From: Oxytricha trifallax
Lineage: Eukaryota; Ciliophora; Spirotrichea; Sporadotrichida; Oxytrichidae
Assembly (NCBI GenBank): GCA_000711775.1
Contig: ARYC01000747.1
Coordinates: forward strand, 1-64,000
DNA length: 64,000 nucleotides
Direction: 5' to 3'
Positions within the stretch are counted from its first letter, which is position 1, and each line of letters starts with the position of its first letter. The position numbers and the translations under genes are program-made. Of the stretch, positions 1 to 10,774 are shown in pieces. A model generated the notes under the pieces. The model made no database searches, was not told the DNA's origin, and worked only from the letters and a program-made list of their open reading frames with translations.

Positions 1-1075
1 TCAATAATGTAAACTCTAAGAGGCTAAAAGTTCATCATGATGTTCTCTAGCTTTAAGTCTCTATGAATATAACCTAGCTTTTGAAGCTCTTCTATCCCCT
101 CATTTATCTGCTATACTATCGACCTAAATTATCTCTGACATCTATTGTCAGATAAGAACTCTCTGTAAGTCATTTCAAGTAAAGGAAACCTGAAGCCTAC
201 ATGATCTTTACCAAATAAAATAGCATCAAGCTAGATGATATGCCTGCACTCATTTAACTTTGCCTTTTAAAGAGCATAATACTCATTAGCAAATTTCATT
301 TTGAACTTGTCATCATAAAGGAGGTAATTGAAAGGATATATCTTCTAAGCATATTAGTCATCTGTAATGACTCTCTTCTCTATTTTATCTTCAAGAGTGA
401 GGTAGCCTTCAAGGCAAGAATCTAAGTCAATAATTTTTAATATGGGAATCTTCATTACCTCTATTTTAACCATGATTTTATTGATCTCAGAGACTGGAAA
501 GTTCTTGACTGCTTTCTTCATTTTAACTTACTTCTACACTTCAACTCTAAGAGACTCTCTGGATTTCTGAATCTTCTCTATTAGAGGAATCTATTCCCTG
601 TAGATTCATGAATAAAGACAAAACTTTAATTGTGCTTTTTCTTTAAGTGCACTTTGAGGTCTCTAGTATGAGAATATGGCTTCTCACAGAACTCACAGAC
701 ATACTTCCCATCTTTCGTTTAATGCTTGAGATATAACCTTAGCATATCGTTGTGTATATCTCTCAAGTGTCTCTTATAAGTTGACTTGTAAGGGAATACT
801 TAATTGCTTTCTTTACATTAATATTCAACTTTGGCTGTTAATTATTCATGCTCTATGGCGGGTTGTTTAACCTCCTTCTCAATTTGCACAGCTTCTATAA
901 TGACCTCCTACATAACTTATACTTAAATCTCAAAGCTAGACTGGTCAAAGTTGTCATAAGTAGGGTCCCACTGAGTACAAGCGTCTCTGGTCTCTACTTT
1001 TCTTGGTTGCTGGAATGATAATTTTTATTAACTTTACCCAAGTAATGCCGCTTTTCTTAACAGGTTAGCGCTCAT
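1..1075 (-). pseudogene. TBE 57-kDa zinc-finger/kinase protein, copy A, partial and frameshifted
   Basis: The ATG is at 1075 and the frame runs leftward off the window. The N-terminus MSANLLRKAALLG is shared with copies B and C. Two C2H2-type fingers follow. In the first the second Cys is lost (CKES, against CKEC in copy B); the second is intact (YVCEFCEKPYSH...H). The kinase part begins before the window edge with HRDLK followed by LEN instead of PEN, and base 1 falls at the Asp of the DFG-equivalent. Compared with copy B, one base is missing near 555-563, which puts the kinase half out of frame. The protein belongs to the TBE transposition gene set; its exact role is not known. Confidence 0.88.
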
Positions 1076-1090
1076 TTTAATTGTCTGATA

Positions 1091-2091
1091 TTGAGCGAGT
1101 ATAATCGAAATGAGGAGATCGTTATAAAGGAATCAAAATGCAATGAATTAAGATTATGATCATTTCAAAGTATACTAATGTTTTTCCAACTGTAGAGATT
1201 ATGAACTAAGATTAATGATTTTAATTAGGAACTTTTAATTATTAATCAAACATGGAGAATTATATTTCTTTATTTTTTTCACTTTTCCTGATTAGTTTGT
1301 ATTTTAGCGTAGTCTCTGCGATGTATCTGTAGTAATCACCAACTTTTCTTAAAAAAATTTCTTAGATATCTTCATCATATCTTCAGGGTATCTTCAGTGT
1401 ATCTTCCTCAAAAAAATAAAAAGTCAAAAATATTAAAAATAGTAATAAATGCAATAAGAATAACAGGAGAAGCAACAATAACAGTAGTAATTTAACTAAA
1501 ATAATTGAAAAATAGAGTCTGGGGATTTTCCCAAAAAATCCAAATTTTCTAAAATTGTAGTTTAAAGACTTAATGATGAAGATGATATTTATGATCAAGA
1601 TGATGAATATGAAAAAAAATCAATGATTTTTAATATTTTGAAATTCCTCGAGAATTTCAACCAGGCTCTATTTTTCAATTATTTTAGTTAAATTACTACT
1701 GTTATTGTTGCTTCTCCTGTTATTCTTATTGCATTTATTACTATTTTTAATATTTTTGACTTTATATTTTTTTGAGGAAGATACACTGAAGATACCCTGA
1801 AGATATGATGAAGATATCTAAGAAAAATTTTTAAAAAAGTTGGTGATTACTACAGATACATCGCAGAGACTGCGCTAAAATACAAACTAATCAGGAAAAG
1901 TGAAAAAAATAAAGAAATATAATCATCCATGTTTGATTAATAATTTAAAGTTGCTAATTAAAATCATTAATCTTAATTCATAATCTCTACAGTTGGAAAA
2001 CATTAGTAAACTTTGAAATGATCATAATCTTAATTCATTGCATTTTTGATTCCTTTATAAAGATCTCCTCATTTCGATTATACTCGCTTAA
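1091..2091. mobile_element. 1-kb fold-back (MITE-like) insertion with TA target duplication
   Basis: Two long inverted arms (about 1091-1517 and 1670-2091) begin TTGAGCGAGTATAATCGAAA and its near-perfect mirror, around a loop of roughly 150 bp. TA flanks both ends (1089-1090 and 2092-2093). Removing the element plus one TA gives exactly the uninterrupted TBE sequence seen upstream of the 57-kDa gene in copy B, so this is a precise insertion. It lies 16 bp upstream of the 57-kDa ATG. No convincing coding frame is seen. The TA duplication suggests mobilisation by a Tc1/mariner-type enzyme (inference). Confidence 0.88.
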
Positions 2092-2549
2092 TATATTTTA
2101 TTATAATAACCATAAAATATACCTTGATAAACTATAGTAGTCGAGTATAAGACACTCTGGTAGATTCTTTGCTGAGAGGTAAGAAAATTAAATACCCATA
2201 GAAGACTGTAAGTTGGCATATTTTATGAGAATTTTATATATTTTAGTAAATAAAAAAACTCCTAATGAAGTTTTGTTTCTCTAGGAGGTTCTCCAAATTA
2301 AGTTTGAACTTAATTTGGAGGACTTCCTAAAATAATTAAACATTATTAGGAGGAATTTAATGGAGATAGACTGATAAAAATGGAAATCAATCTGTGAAAT
2401 TTGGAGCAAGCTTTTCAATGCTTCTCCTCATATCATTTCATGATTATTCTCCACTAAATCCTCCCTATTTAGTAGTAAGATTTTAATAAACCAAGAATGG
2501 ATATCCATAATTTTAAAATTCATTAACATTTCTAGAAAGAGGAAGCAAG
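2092..2549. promoter_or_regulatory. TBE divergent intergenic region with internal palindrome (copy A)
   Basis: This lies between the divergent starts of the 57-kDa and 22-kDa genes and so should hold both promoters. It contains a palindrome at about 2283-2328 whose core is CTCCAAATTAAG mirrored around a short centre. Related palindromes occur at the same place in copies B (10441-10470, 10543-10570) and D (about 48365-48410). The function, promoter or structural, is an inference. Confidence 0.6.
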
Positions 2550-3338
2550 ATGGAATCTATGAATGATGCAATGAAGAGAATTTAATCTCAAGAAATAATA
2601 GGAAAATTTCGAAGTAAAGAGGACCTCTATAGGTACTTGGTTTAGCAAGGTAAACTTTTAACTAATACTAATAAATTAACTATAGTTGGATTGCTCTTGC
2701 CAACCCAGGAAGGAACAAAAATCTCGTTCTTAAAAGCATTGCTAAGCGAAGAGAAAAAAGCTTTTAAGACTAATGAAATAAAGATGATTGAGATACCTAA
2801 CTACCCTGAAATATCAGTAACAAATCTCTATGATGATGCTATGAGCGATCCAGATGTTGCTCTCTACCTTCATCAAAGTAGCAACTCTCTAATAAGTTGC
2901 CAGAGAGAAACTTCTTCTTTGGTGTCTTTGGAACTCTGAAACCTGAGTACTTAAATGAAGATATTTAAGAAGCTATCAAGAAACGCTACAGCATCTCTCC
3001 TGAAGAAAAAGAGAAGCAAGGAATAAAAATAAGCGAGACATGGCTATAGGAACTACAGAAGGATCAATTCATCTCAAGTAAACTTACCCTTCTAACTTTA
3101 TAGAAAAACCTGGAACTACTATATACTTGATGAAAGAGCCCAGCAAGTTAAACAGAGATAGAAAGTCACAAGTAAAGCATGAATTGAGTAAGAGACTCTT
3201 CAAAGATTTATAAAAGCCAGAAGAGATGAACATAGATGCAGGAGCTGGCACTAAGAGAAGAAACATAGCCCAAGCAAGCCCTAAGAGGAAGAAAAGAAAG
3301 AGAAGCCAAATCCCTTTACGGAAAAATTTAATATGTGA
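2550..3338 (+). pseudogene. TBE 22-kDa protein, copy A (two introns, one frameshift)
   Basis: Starts at MESMNDAMKRIQSQ and ends at the TGA of 3336-3338. Two short GT-AG introns are needed to keep the frame: 2650-2685 (36 nt) and 3078-3103 (26 nt). The same two introns can be placed in copies B and D, and the first in copy C. A one-base deletion near 2870, after DVALYL, breaks the frame relative to B and C. The C-terminus is rich in Lys, Arg and Glu. The 3' end meets the transposase stop almost head to head (3344). Function is unknown; it is one of the three conserved TBE genes. Confidence 0.85.
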
Positions 3339-3343
3339 ATTAT

Positions 3344-4390
3344 TCATTCGCTTAAACTAAAACTTATTTATATACACAAAATCTCCCTTCTCGTGCGCAT
3401 ACTTTAGCTTTATCATCGCTGACTCTCTTAGCAGCACTCTTAATAAATCGACTGTATCTATCTACAGATCGTGCATCAAGTGATAGAGCAGAAGTTTCTT
3501 GAAATGGCCTTTTAATAGGCCCCAATATAATTCAATCCATTGAACTGAGGACTGTATGGAACATTAAATACAGGAGTTATGTTTAACCTTTCATATTCCT
3601 TCCTTGAGTCTTTAGTTTTATGAACAGAAAAGTTATCTACAAACAAAATAATCTCTTAGTCAGCGTACTTATCTCTGAGTTATTGCAAGAACTTAATATA
3701 TTTTTCAGTCTTTATAGAACGAGGGCAAATAAAATAAATCTCGACGCCACTATCTTCGCTTATTCCACACAAGTATAGCATGAGTTTACTCCTTAACCTT
3801 TTAGTTATAAACTTTTATATTACTATACCTCTTGTACCAAGACCTTGATATAAAGGTATTGAATGTAAATAATGCCTCAACAGCGTGTATGAACTTAATA
3901 TTATGGTCTTAAGCCTTCTGCATTTAATCGAATAAATAATTTAAAGTAGTTTTATAAAATGGAACATTAAAGTCAATCACTCTCTTAATGCGATTTACAG
4001 TCTTGTAAGAAATTCCATTCTTTTTATGTATGTTATCTATCGATTAAGCAGATATGTGAAGCTCAGGAAATTGGCGATGAAACATCACAGCCATCTTGGC
4101 CAAAGAGAAGTGAGCCCAGTATTTAAGAGTCTTATCATTTATAAGATAATCGATATGATGCTGCTAAAATTTTTGAAGTCTTATAGGCTTAGAATTAAGC
4201 TTCTATCTGTTTAAATTCAATGCTAATAGAGAGTGAGACCTGACAGTTGCTGGAGATTTATGGAGTAGCCTTGCTATAGACGTATAATTCAGAAAAGGCT
4301 TGAGTTATTCACTATATTCTCACATCCATATCGCAACTTAAACAATAAATCTATATACTCACTGTCATAAACAGAACTCAAACCTCGCAT
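3344..4390 (-). pseudogene. TBE 42-kDa DDE transposase, copy A, frameshifted
   Basis: The ATG at 4390 begins MRGLSSVYDSEYIDLLFKLR. The order of blocks matches the better preserved copy D: FHRQFPELHIS, an HA(V/D)EA block at the first catalytic Asp (here Val replaces Asp), VDN at the second Asp, and a QFNG...WG block at the Glu. A one-base deletion soon after codon 27 and other changes make it non-functional. The family is the IS630/Tc1-like DDE transposases that move TBEs. Confidence 0.88.
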
Positions 4391-4450
4391 ATAATCACTT
4401 AAATTGCTAATATTTAAACATTAAACCCCAATATAAACTCTATTAAAACC

Positions 4451-4531
4451 CTAATAAAGTATGCACTAATAGTCTACTTTTATCAATCAAAAACTAAATC
4501 AAACTACTGAAAGGGTTTTGGGGTTTTGATT
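4451..4531. repeat. Right terminal inverted repeat of TBE A and ATT target duplication
   Basis: The repeat runs inward from GGGTTTTGGGGTTTTG and includes AATCAAACTACTGAAAGGG, which recurs in inverted form at the left ends of copies B and C. The outermost G4T4-type repeat is the telomere-like tip that names these elements. ATT at 4529-4531 is the presumed duplicated target. Confidence 0.9.
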
Positions 4532-5718
4532 AAAGGCACTCCTATTTTTATATACTTACCCAGCTTTAGGATACACAATTATGAGTACAATTATAGATCT
4601 ACAGGCATTTCCAATCTCTCCAACGTTAAAGATGAAGAGGACGGCTCCATACAGGATAACTTAAGATAGTTTCTTGCATAACTTTTGTATAGAATATTTA
4701 AATGTGTGAAAACCTTCATGACCGTTACAAAGCTAAATAGAATATCTTGGTAGTTGCAACAGATAAATTATTTAAACGTTTTATTTACAGAAATTAATTT
4801 AATATAATTTCTGCTGTTTCAAATTGAGTTGGTGTGTAGTTTATCAAAAAATAAAGCTGGGACAAAAAATTAATCGTTAATTTAGATTATTCATTAACTT
4901 TGCTTGCTTCTTGATCATGAAAATTGAAATCGGAGAAATAAAAAGTAGAAATGTTTGATAATGCCACGAATCATAGAAGTAGAGTAACATTCCAACATTT
5001 AAAACATTTAAAGACTTAATTTTTACAATCAGACTCATATCAATCTGATTTATTTTGTGTTTAAAAGTATTTTTGATTTATAAAAATCACCTCAATTTTC
5101 TAACAAACAAAAGTTGGTAGAGTATTATTAATTAAGATTATTTATAAGTTTTATTCATATAAAAGTCATATTTATTTAAAGAAGTAAAATAGCTTATGTA
5201 ATTTTTACAAATATTTTTCCAAAGAATGAATATTTGATTATTGATCACAATGATAAAAGCTTAAACTCTCTAACTTCAGGTATTTTCCAATATTGACAAG
5301 TTAGTTTTTTGCGAATACTCTCTTAACAATATAAAATCTTCTTAACATAGAAAATTTTATATAATTAACTTCTTTAGCAAATTGCTAAAATTATAACGAT
5401 TTTTAATATCTCAGTTCCCCAATATTGGCTATGAGAGCCTAAGGGTATTATAAAGATCATTTATGACTTCTTTAGGTGATTTAACTGGATCATATGACCA
5501 TTGCTCTATCGATATGAAATTAGAATTTGAACATACAATTGTTCAATAAGTGGAGTATTATAAAAATATTTGGAAAAGAGTAAGAAAATAAGAATATAAA
5601 TGAAAATTTACATTAAGAAATTGAGAATCATGATATATGTTAAAGAAAACTAATGAGGTTATAAGTATTGTAAATTTAAATAATAAAAATACACCTAATA
5701 ATATGGGCTATATTTTGC
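4532..5718. other. AT-rich spacer
   Basis: Very AT-rich unique sequence. No frame with convincing protein character, no RNA gene and no repeat end was seen. Probably germline-limited DNA. Confidence 0.5.
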
Positions 5719-6270
5719 ATGAGTAATAGCAAGTATGCTGAGATACTGCAGATAAACTAAAAACAAGAAATGGAAAATATATTCATACAAATGGAACAAT
5801 GCTTTCAAATAATTGAAGGTAGAAAAGAATCTTTTGAAGAGCATTTTACATATAAATTTATATTGCTTATTATTTATAGTAAGAGGTTAAAAATAAATCC
5901 ATCATCAACATCACTAACTAAAAGGACAAAGTGTGTGCCTGTGAATCTTCTTTATTTACTGAAGTCTATTTTCATTTACTTATGTTTAAGCACCTGCTAT
6001 AAAAATATGAATAAAACATATTGCATCCTAACTGGTTACTTGAGAATTATTAAAATATCATATAAATCTTCAACAACTATTTTGTATTTAAAATCCCCAA
6101 ATTATACTCAACAACTAGGAAATCAAAAATCTCAAGCAAAACAATCATTTCACCCGAACTTCTTGGATTTGCCTTTAATATTCATTTCTGAGATTATGTA
6201 ATGTTTATCTAGCTCACTGTTTATTTAAAATTAAGTATATGTTTTAAGTTTAATCTTCTAAATGGATTGA
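5719..6270 (+). CDS. Hypothetical protein of about 183 aa
   Basis: Begins MSNSKYAEILQINQKQEMEN and stays open to the TGA at 6268-6270. From the internal Met at 5770 it runs about 143 codons without any of the three standard stops, which is unlikely by chance at this base composition. The N-terminal third is polar and charged (EGRKESFEEHF); the middle has hydrophobic stretches that could be membrane segments. No family is recognised and no neighbour suggests a role. It could be an exon of a larger germline gene. Confidence 0.35.
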
Positions 6271-7319
6271 TTTCAATCATTAGAAGTAAATTAGGGCTGT
6301 TGATAAAACAATAGTAATTTTTATCAATATGCTATTAAAGTTATCTATTTACTACAGAGCCATCATATATAATTATTTAAAATTATAATGAATAATTAGT
6401 ATGCTTCTCAGTATGTACAGTTTACACTTTGTTTATCTTAGTATATAGAGCGAGTAGTAAACCCTTTTGTCAGCATGAATGTAAAAAAAAGCACTATGAT
6501 AAATTCTTTAATAACTGCATTTACCTGTTAAAGTAATTTTTAACTCTAAAGTTATGTTGATTTCTTCAATTTATAGTCATCGAGCACTGTAACTACATCT
6601 ATTCTGTTTCAAATCAATATGCTTATATTAACATTTTAGTAATTATTGTGAGAATATAGTTCTTTGATCACCCTGACATCAAGCAATATTAAATCAATTG
6701 TACTTATAAAGATAGAAACACAAATGCAATAATTAATTAATTAAAATTCAATTTTGTTTTATAAATGTTCTCTGATACATTTAAAGATATGATAAAAGAA
6801 TAAAGCTTATAATGATTTTGAAATCTTATCAATTTATTTTTTTATTATTTACCAATATAAAATATAAGACCCACTTAGATTTTTTAATAATATATATAAT
6901 TTATAATTAATATTTGAAATGAGCCCTTTGTCTATAATGAAATTATAAATAGGCAATAGGAAACTATTGATATAGAAGCAATAGATTGGAAAACTTTAAA
7001 TTGATTAATTAGAAATTTGGCAATTGAATTGGCGTCTATTTCTAGAGTAGATGATTTAAGTTGCTAAGAGAACAGCTTAAAGCATTAATCTGTCAATCAG
7101 GCAGAAAATAATAATTAGCTATTTGCACTCAAGGAGTCAAAGGTAGCGCTGTTTTTAATCGTTACATATTATTATTATAGATAGATAATTGCTAAATGCA
7201 AGTGAAATTAAAAATCTAGAAATCCAAAATTCTATACTTAATATATAATCTATTTAATACTATTACTACTACTAAATATAATATACCTTAAATTAGTTAG
7301 TTAGGTATAAACATTAGGT
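6271..7319. other. AT-rich spacer left of MDS
   Basis: AT-rich sequence without a convincing gene. A run of TACTATTACTACTACTA near 7259-7275 resembles, in inverted form, a TAGTAGTAGTAA run at 7709-7720 on the other side of the GC-rich island. This might mark the limits of the eliminated sequence. Confidence 0.4.
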
Positions 7320-7717
7320 TTCTCAAAGATCTTTGCTGGTACACTGAAGACTGCAGTTAGGTCCCTACCCGCAACTAGGGTGTTCTCCAGGGCGGCACAT
7401 CCTGCGCCTCCAGTGTGATCGGTAGTCTGATTTTTTAATTTTTTGTTGCTGTCCTTGTCGTATGTTTTCCAGATGTCGTCGATGCACTTTTCAATGTCGG
7501 TGTTTTGAGTTGTTTTCTTGAAGTCGTAGGCATCGAGATCCTTGGAGTCGTCGTCATCAGCAATCCACCTAGTAGTTATAGAACTAGGCTCTTCGGCGCC
7601 AGCTTCTGTTTTTGCTGCAATAGTAGAACTGACTTGTTCCTGGGGGCCACTTCCCTCGCCCTCAACTACATCAGCTTTCTTTTTGGCTGTTGGTCCAGCT
7701 TCCCTCTTTAGTAGTAG
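7320..7717 (-). CDS. Macronuclear-destined segment: EF-hand-like protein fragment
   Basis: A GC-richer island on the minus strand, open for about 130 codons with balanced codon use (Gln as CAG/CAA), unlike the AT-rich flanks. The N-terminal part is Lys/Ala/Glu-rich (TAKKKADVVEGEG). The later part, IEKCIDDIWKTYDKDSNKKL, looks like the entering helix and first loop residues (D-x-D-x-N) of an EF-hand calcium site; the usual Glu at loop position 12 is not seen. There is no start or stop of its own, as expected for one MDS of a fragmented germline gene whose other pieces lie elsewhere. Calcium binding is an inference from one loop. Confidence 0.6.
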
Positions 7718-8239
7718 TAAAAGTAATAAATATATTGCATATTATTATTCATTAATAAATATATTAATAACTTCATTATAATTTTTATATATAAATAAAT
7801 TTTTATAATGAGGTTGCAACACTGCTTACAATATTTATAATTGCTTATGTTATTGAACACTACTCAATGATTAGTGACTAAAGCATTTCATCAGTAGATC
7901 AAAATTTAGATTTTATTAAGTAGAAGGCATTATTGAGGACAGTAAAGATTCAAAATGAGAAAGACAGGTTAAAAAGCTGGAATGTTAATATAATTGTTAT
8001 TCTCGGTAATTGTTGGTAAGATAGCTGCTAGTCTATTGAAAATAATCAAAATAAATATTCAAAAACAATTGTATATAATGTTAATTATCAATTGAAAGTT
8101 ATTTAAAATTTCAATTATTATAATTGATTCAGGTTAATAAGTTGAATTTTTTAATAAGTTATGCATTTATTATTAATTTGTCTGTTCTTAATTAAGAATG
8201 TTAAAACAATTAAAAGTTAATTTGTTGATAGTTCACTAT
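7718..8239. other. AT-rich spacer before TBE B
   Basis: AT-rich, no gene seen. It ends at the AAT target site of TBE copy B (8240-8242). Confidence 0.45.
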
Positions 8240-8380
8240 AATCAAAAACCCAAAACCCTTTCAGTAGTTTGATTGAGTTTTTTATTGATAAAAGTAGACT
8301 ATTAGTGCATACTTTGTTAGGGTTTTAATAGGGTTAATGTGGGGGTTCAATGTTTAAATATTAGTAATTTAAGTGAGTAT

Positions 8381-9419
8381 ATGCGAGGTTTGGGGTCAGT
8401 TTATGACAGTAAGTATATAGATTAATTGTTTAAGTTGCGACATGGATGTGATGATTATAGTGATCAACTCAGACCTATTCTGAATTATACATCAATAGCA
8501 AGACTGCTCCATAAATCTCCTGCAACTGTGAGGTCACAATGTCTATTACCATTGAATTTAAAGAGATAGCATCTTAATTCTAAGCCCAAGAGACCCTTAA
8601 AATTTTAGCAGCATCATATTGAATATCTTATTAATGATAAGACTCTTAAATACTGGGCTCATTTCTCTCTGGCCTAGAGGGCTGTGATGTTTCATCGCCA
8701 ATTTCCTGAACTTCACATATCTGCTTAATCGAAAGCTAACATATAAAAAGAACGGAATATCCTACAAGACAGTCAGTCAATCGCAGAAAGAGAGTGATTG
8801 ACTTTAATGTTCCATTTTATAAGACTAATTTAAATTATATATTCGATTAAGTGCAGAGGTCTTAAGAGCATAATATAAAGTTCATACACGCTGATGAGGC
8901 AGTATTTACAATCAATACGTTTATTTCGAAGTAATGGTATAAGAGGTATAGTAATATAGAAGTTTATGACTAAAAGGTTAAGGTGTAAACTCATGCTATT
9001 TTCGGTGAAATAATTGAAGATAGTGGTCTCGAGACTTATGTTATTCACCCTCGTTCTATAAAGACTGAATAATACGGTTCTTGCAATAACTCAGAGACAA
9101 GAAGCTGACTAAGAGATTATTTTATTCGTTGATAACTTGTCAGTTAATAAAACTAAAGACTCAAGGAAAGAGTATGAAAGGCTAAATATAACACCTGTAT
9201 TTAATGTTCCTTACAGCCCTTTGATCAATAGAATTGAATTATATTGGGAGTTATTGAAAGGTGGTCATTATAAGAAATTGCCTGATAAATTATTTAAAGA
9301 TAGATGCAGTCGATTTTATAAAGAGTGCAGCTAAAAGAGTCAGCGATGAAAAAGCTAAAGTATGCGCAAGAGAAGGGAGATTTTGTGTATATAAATAAGT
9401 TTTAGATTTAAACGAATGA
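8381..9419 (+). pseudogene. TBE 42-kDa DDE transposase, copy B, decayed
   Basis: Starts MRGLGSVYDSKYID and ends at the TGA of 9417-9419. The conserved blocks WAHFSLAQRAVMFHRQFPEL, FISKQWYKR, VDNLSVNKT (second catalytic Asp) and INRIELYWELLK (catalytic Glu) are all present. Indels near 8739, 8775-8790 and 9070-9095 break the frame, and several bases around EKYIKFLQQL are lost. Convergent with the 22-kDa gene, whose stop is 7 bp away. Confidence 0.87.
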
Positions 9420-9425
9420 ATAAGT

Positions 9426-10218
9426 TCACATATTTAATTTTCCCGTAAAGGGATTTGGCTTCTCTTTCTTTTCTTCCTCTTAAGGCTTGCTTTTGCGCCC
9501 ATGTTTCTTCTCTTAATGCCAGCCCTTGCATCTATGTTCATCTCGTCTGGCTTTTGGAAATCTTACAAGAGTATCTAACTTAAATTCATGCTTTACTTGA
9601 GACTTTCTCTCTCTGTTTAATTTGCTGCGCTCTTTCATCAATTATATAGCAGTACCAGATTTTTCTATAAAGTTAGATGACAAGGCTTACTTGAGATGAA
9701 AGGATGCTTTTGAAGTTCCTAGAGCCAGGTGTCACTTATTTAAATATCTTGCTTCTCTTTTTCTTCAGGAGAGATGCTGTAGCGTTTCTTGTGAGCTTCT
9801 TGAATAACTTCATTTAAGTACTCAGGTTTCAGAGTTGCAAGAACGCCAAAGACGAAGTTTCTCTCTGGCAACTTATTAGAGAGCTGTTGCTTTGATGGAA
9901 GGTAGAGAGCTACATCCGGATCACTCATAGCATCGTCATAAAGGTTTGTCACTGATATTTCTGGGTAGTTAGGTATCTCTATTATACTAATTTCATTGGT
10001 CTTAAAAGCTTTTTTCTTTTCACTTAGTAAGCCTTTTAAGAATGAGATTTTTGTTCTTCCTGAGTTGGTAAGAACAATCCAACTATAATGGATTTATTAA
10101 TCTTACTTAAGAACTTACCTTGCTATACCAAATATTTATAAAGGTCCTCTTTACTTCGAAATTTTCCTATTAAATCTTGAGATTAAATTCTCTTCATTGC
10201 ATCATTCATAAACTCCAT
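9426..10218 (-). pseudogene. TBE 22-kDa protein, copy B, one frameshift
   Basis: Starts MEFMNDAMKRIQSQDLIGKF. Both family introns are present, with GT-AG ends and a CTAAC-like branch region in the second. One G is missing in the GAAGGAACA stretch after the first intron, shifting the frame; the rest (NLYDDAMSDPDVALYLPSKQ, KPEYLNEVIQEAHKKR) reads cleanly. The basic tail resembles a nuclear localisation signal. Role in TBE biology unknown. Confidence 0.86.
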
Positions 10219-10774
10219 CTTGCTTCCACTTTCTAGAAATGTTAATTAAATTTAAAATTATGGATGTCCATTCTTAGTTTATTAAAATCTTACTACTAAA
10301 TAGGGAGGACCTACTGGAGGTTATCCTTGGAAAGATATGCGGAGAAGCATTGAAAAACTTGCTCCAACTTTCACAGATTGATCTCCATTTTTATCAATCT
10401 ATCTTCATTAAATTGCTCCAAATAATGTTTATTTATTTTAGGAGGTCCTCCAAATTAAGTTCGAACTTTATTAGGAGATAAATTTTAAGGTTAAAACTTA
10501 ATTAGGAGCATATTAAAATTAAAAATATTTAATTACTTTAACTCCAAATTAAATTCAAACTTGATTTGGAGGACCTCCTAGAGAAACAAAACTTCATTAG
10601 GAGTATTTTAATTTACTAAAATGTATAAAATTCTCATAAAATATGTCAACTTACAGTCTTTTATGGTTAGTTAATTTTCTTACCTCTCAGCAAAGAATCT
10701 TCCAGAGTGTCTTATACTCTGCTATAATAATTTATCTCGGTATATTTTATAATAAAATATATCAGCAAACTAAA
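10219..10774. promoter_or_regulatory. TBE divergent intergenic region with palindromes (copy B)
   Basis: Between the divergent 22-kDa and 57-kDa starts. Two palindromic blocks, at 10441-10470 and 10543-10570, share GGAGG and CCAAATTAA cores and also resemble each other in inverted orientation. It probably holds both promoters (inference). Confidence 0.55.

Larger units (their letters stand above)
1..4528 (-). mobile_element. TBE transposon copy A (left part cut by window edge)
   Basis: Telomere-bearing element seen from inside its 57-kDa gene to its right end. Gene order is 57 kDa (-), 22 kDa (+), transposase (-), the normal TBE arrangement in reverse orientation. The right end reads GGGTTTTGGGGTTTTG, preceded by a roughly 78-bp terminal repeat shared with copies B and C. 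ATT at 4529-4531 fits the 3-bp ANT target duplication known for TBEs. All three genes carry indels, so this copy is dead. A separate 1-kb fold-back element is inserted at 1091-2091. Confidence 0.93.

Noticed and set aside
7505..7781. Plus-strand ORFs over the EF-hand-like segment
   Set aside because: Shadows of the minus-strand coding frame with Ser/Leu-rich, non-protein-like composition.
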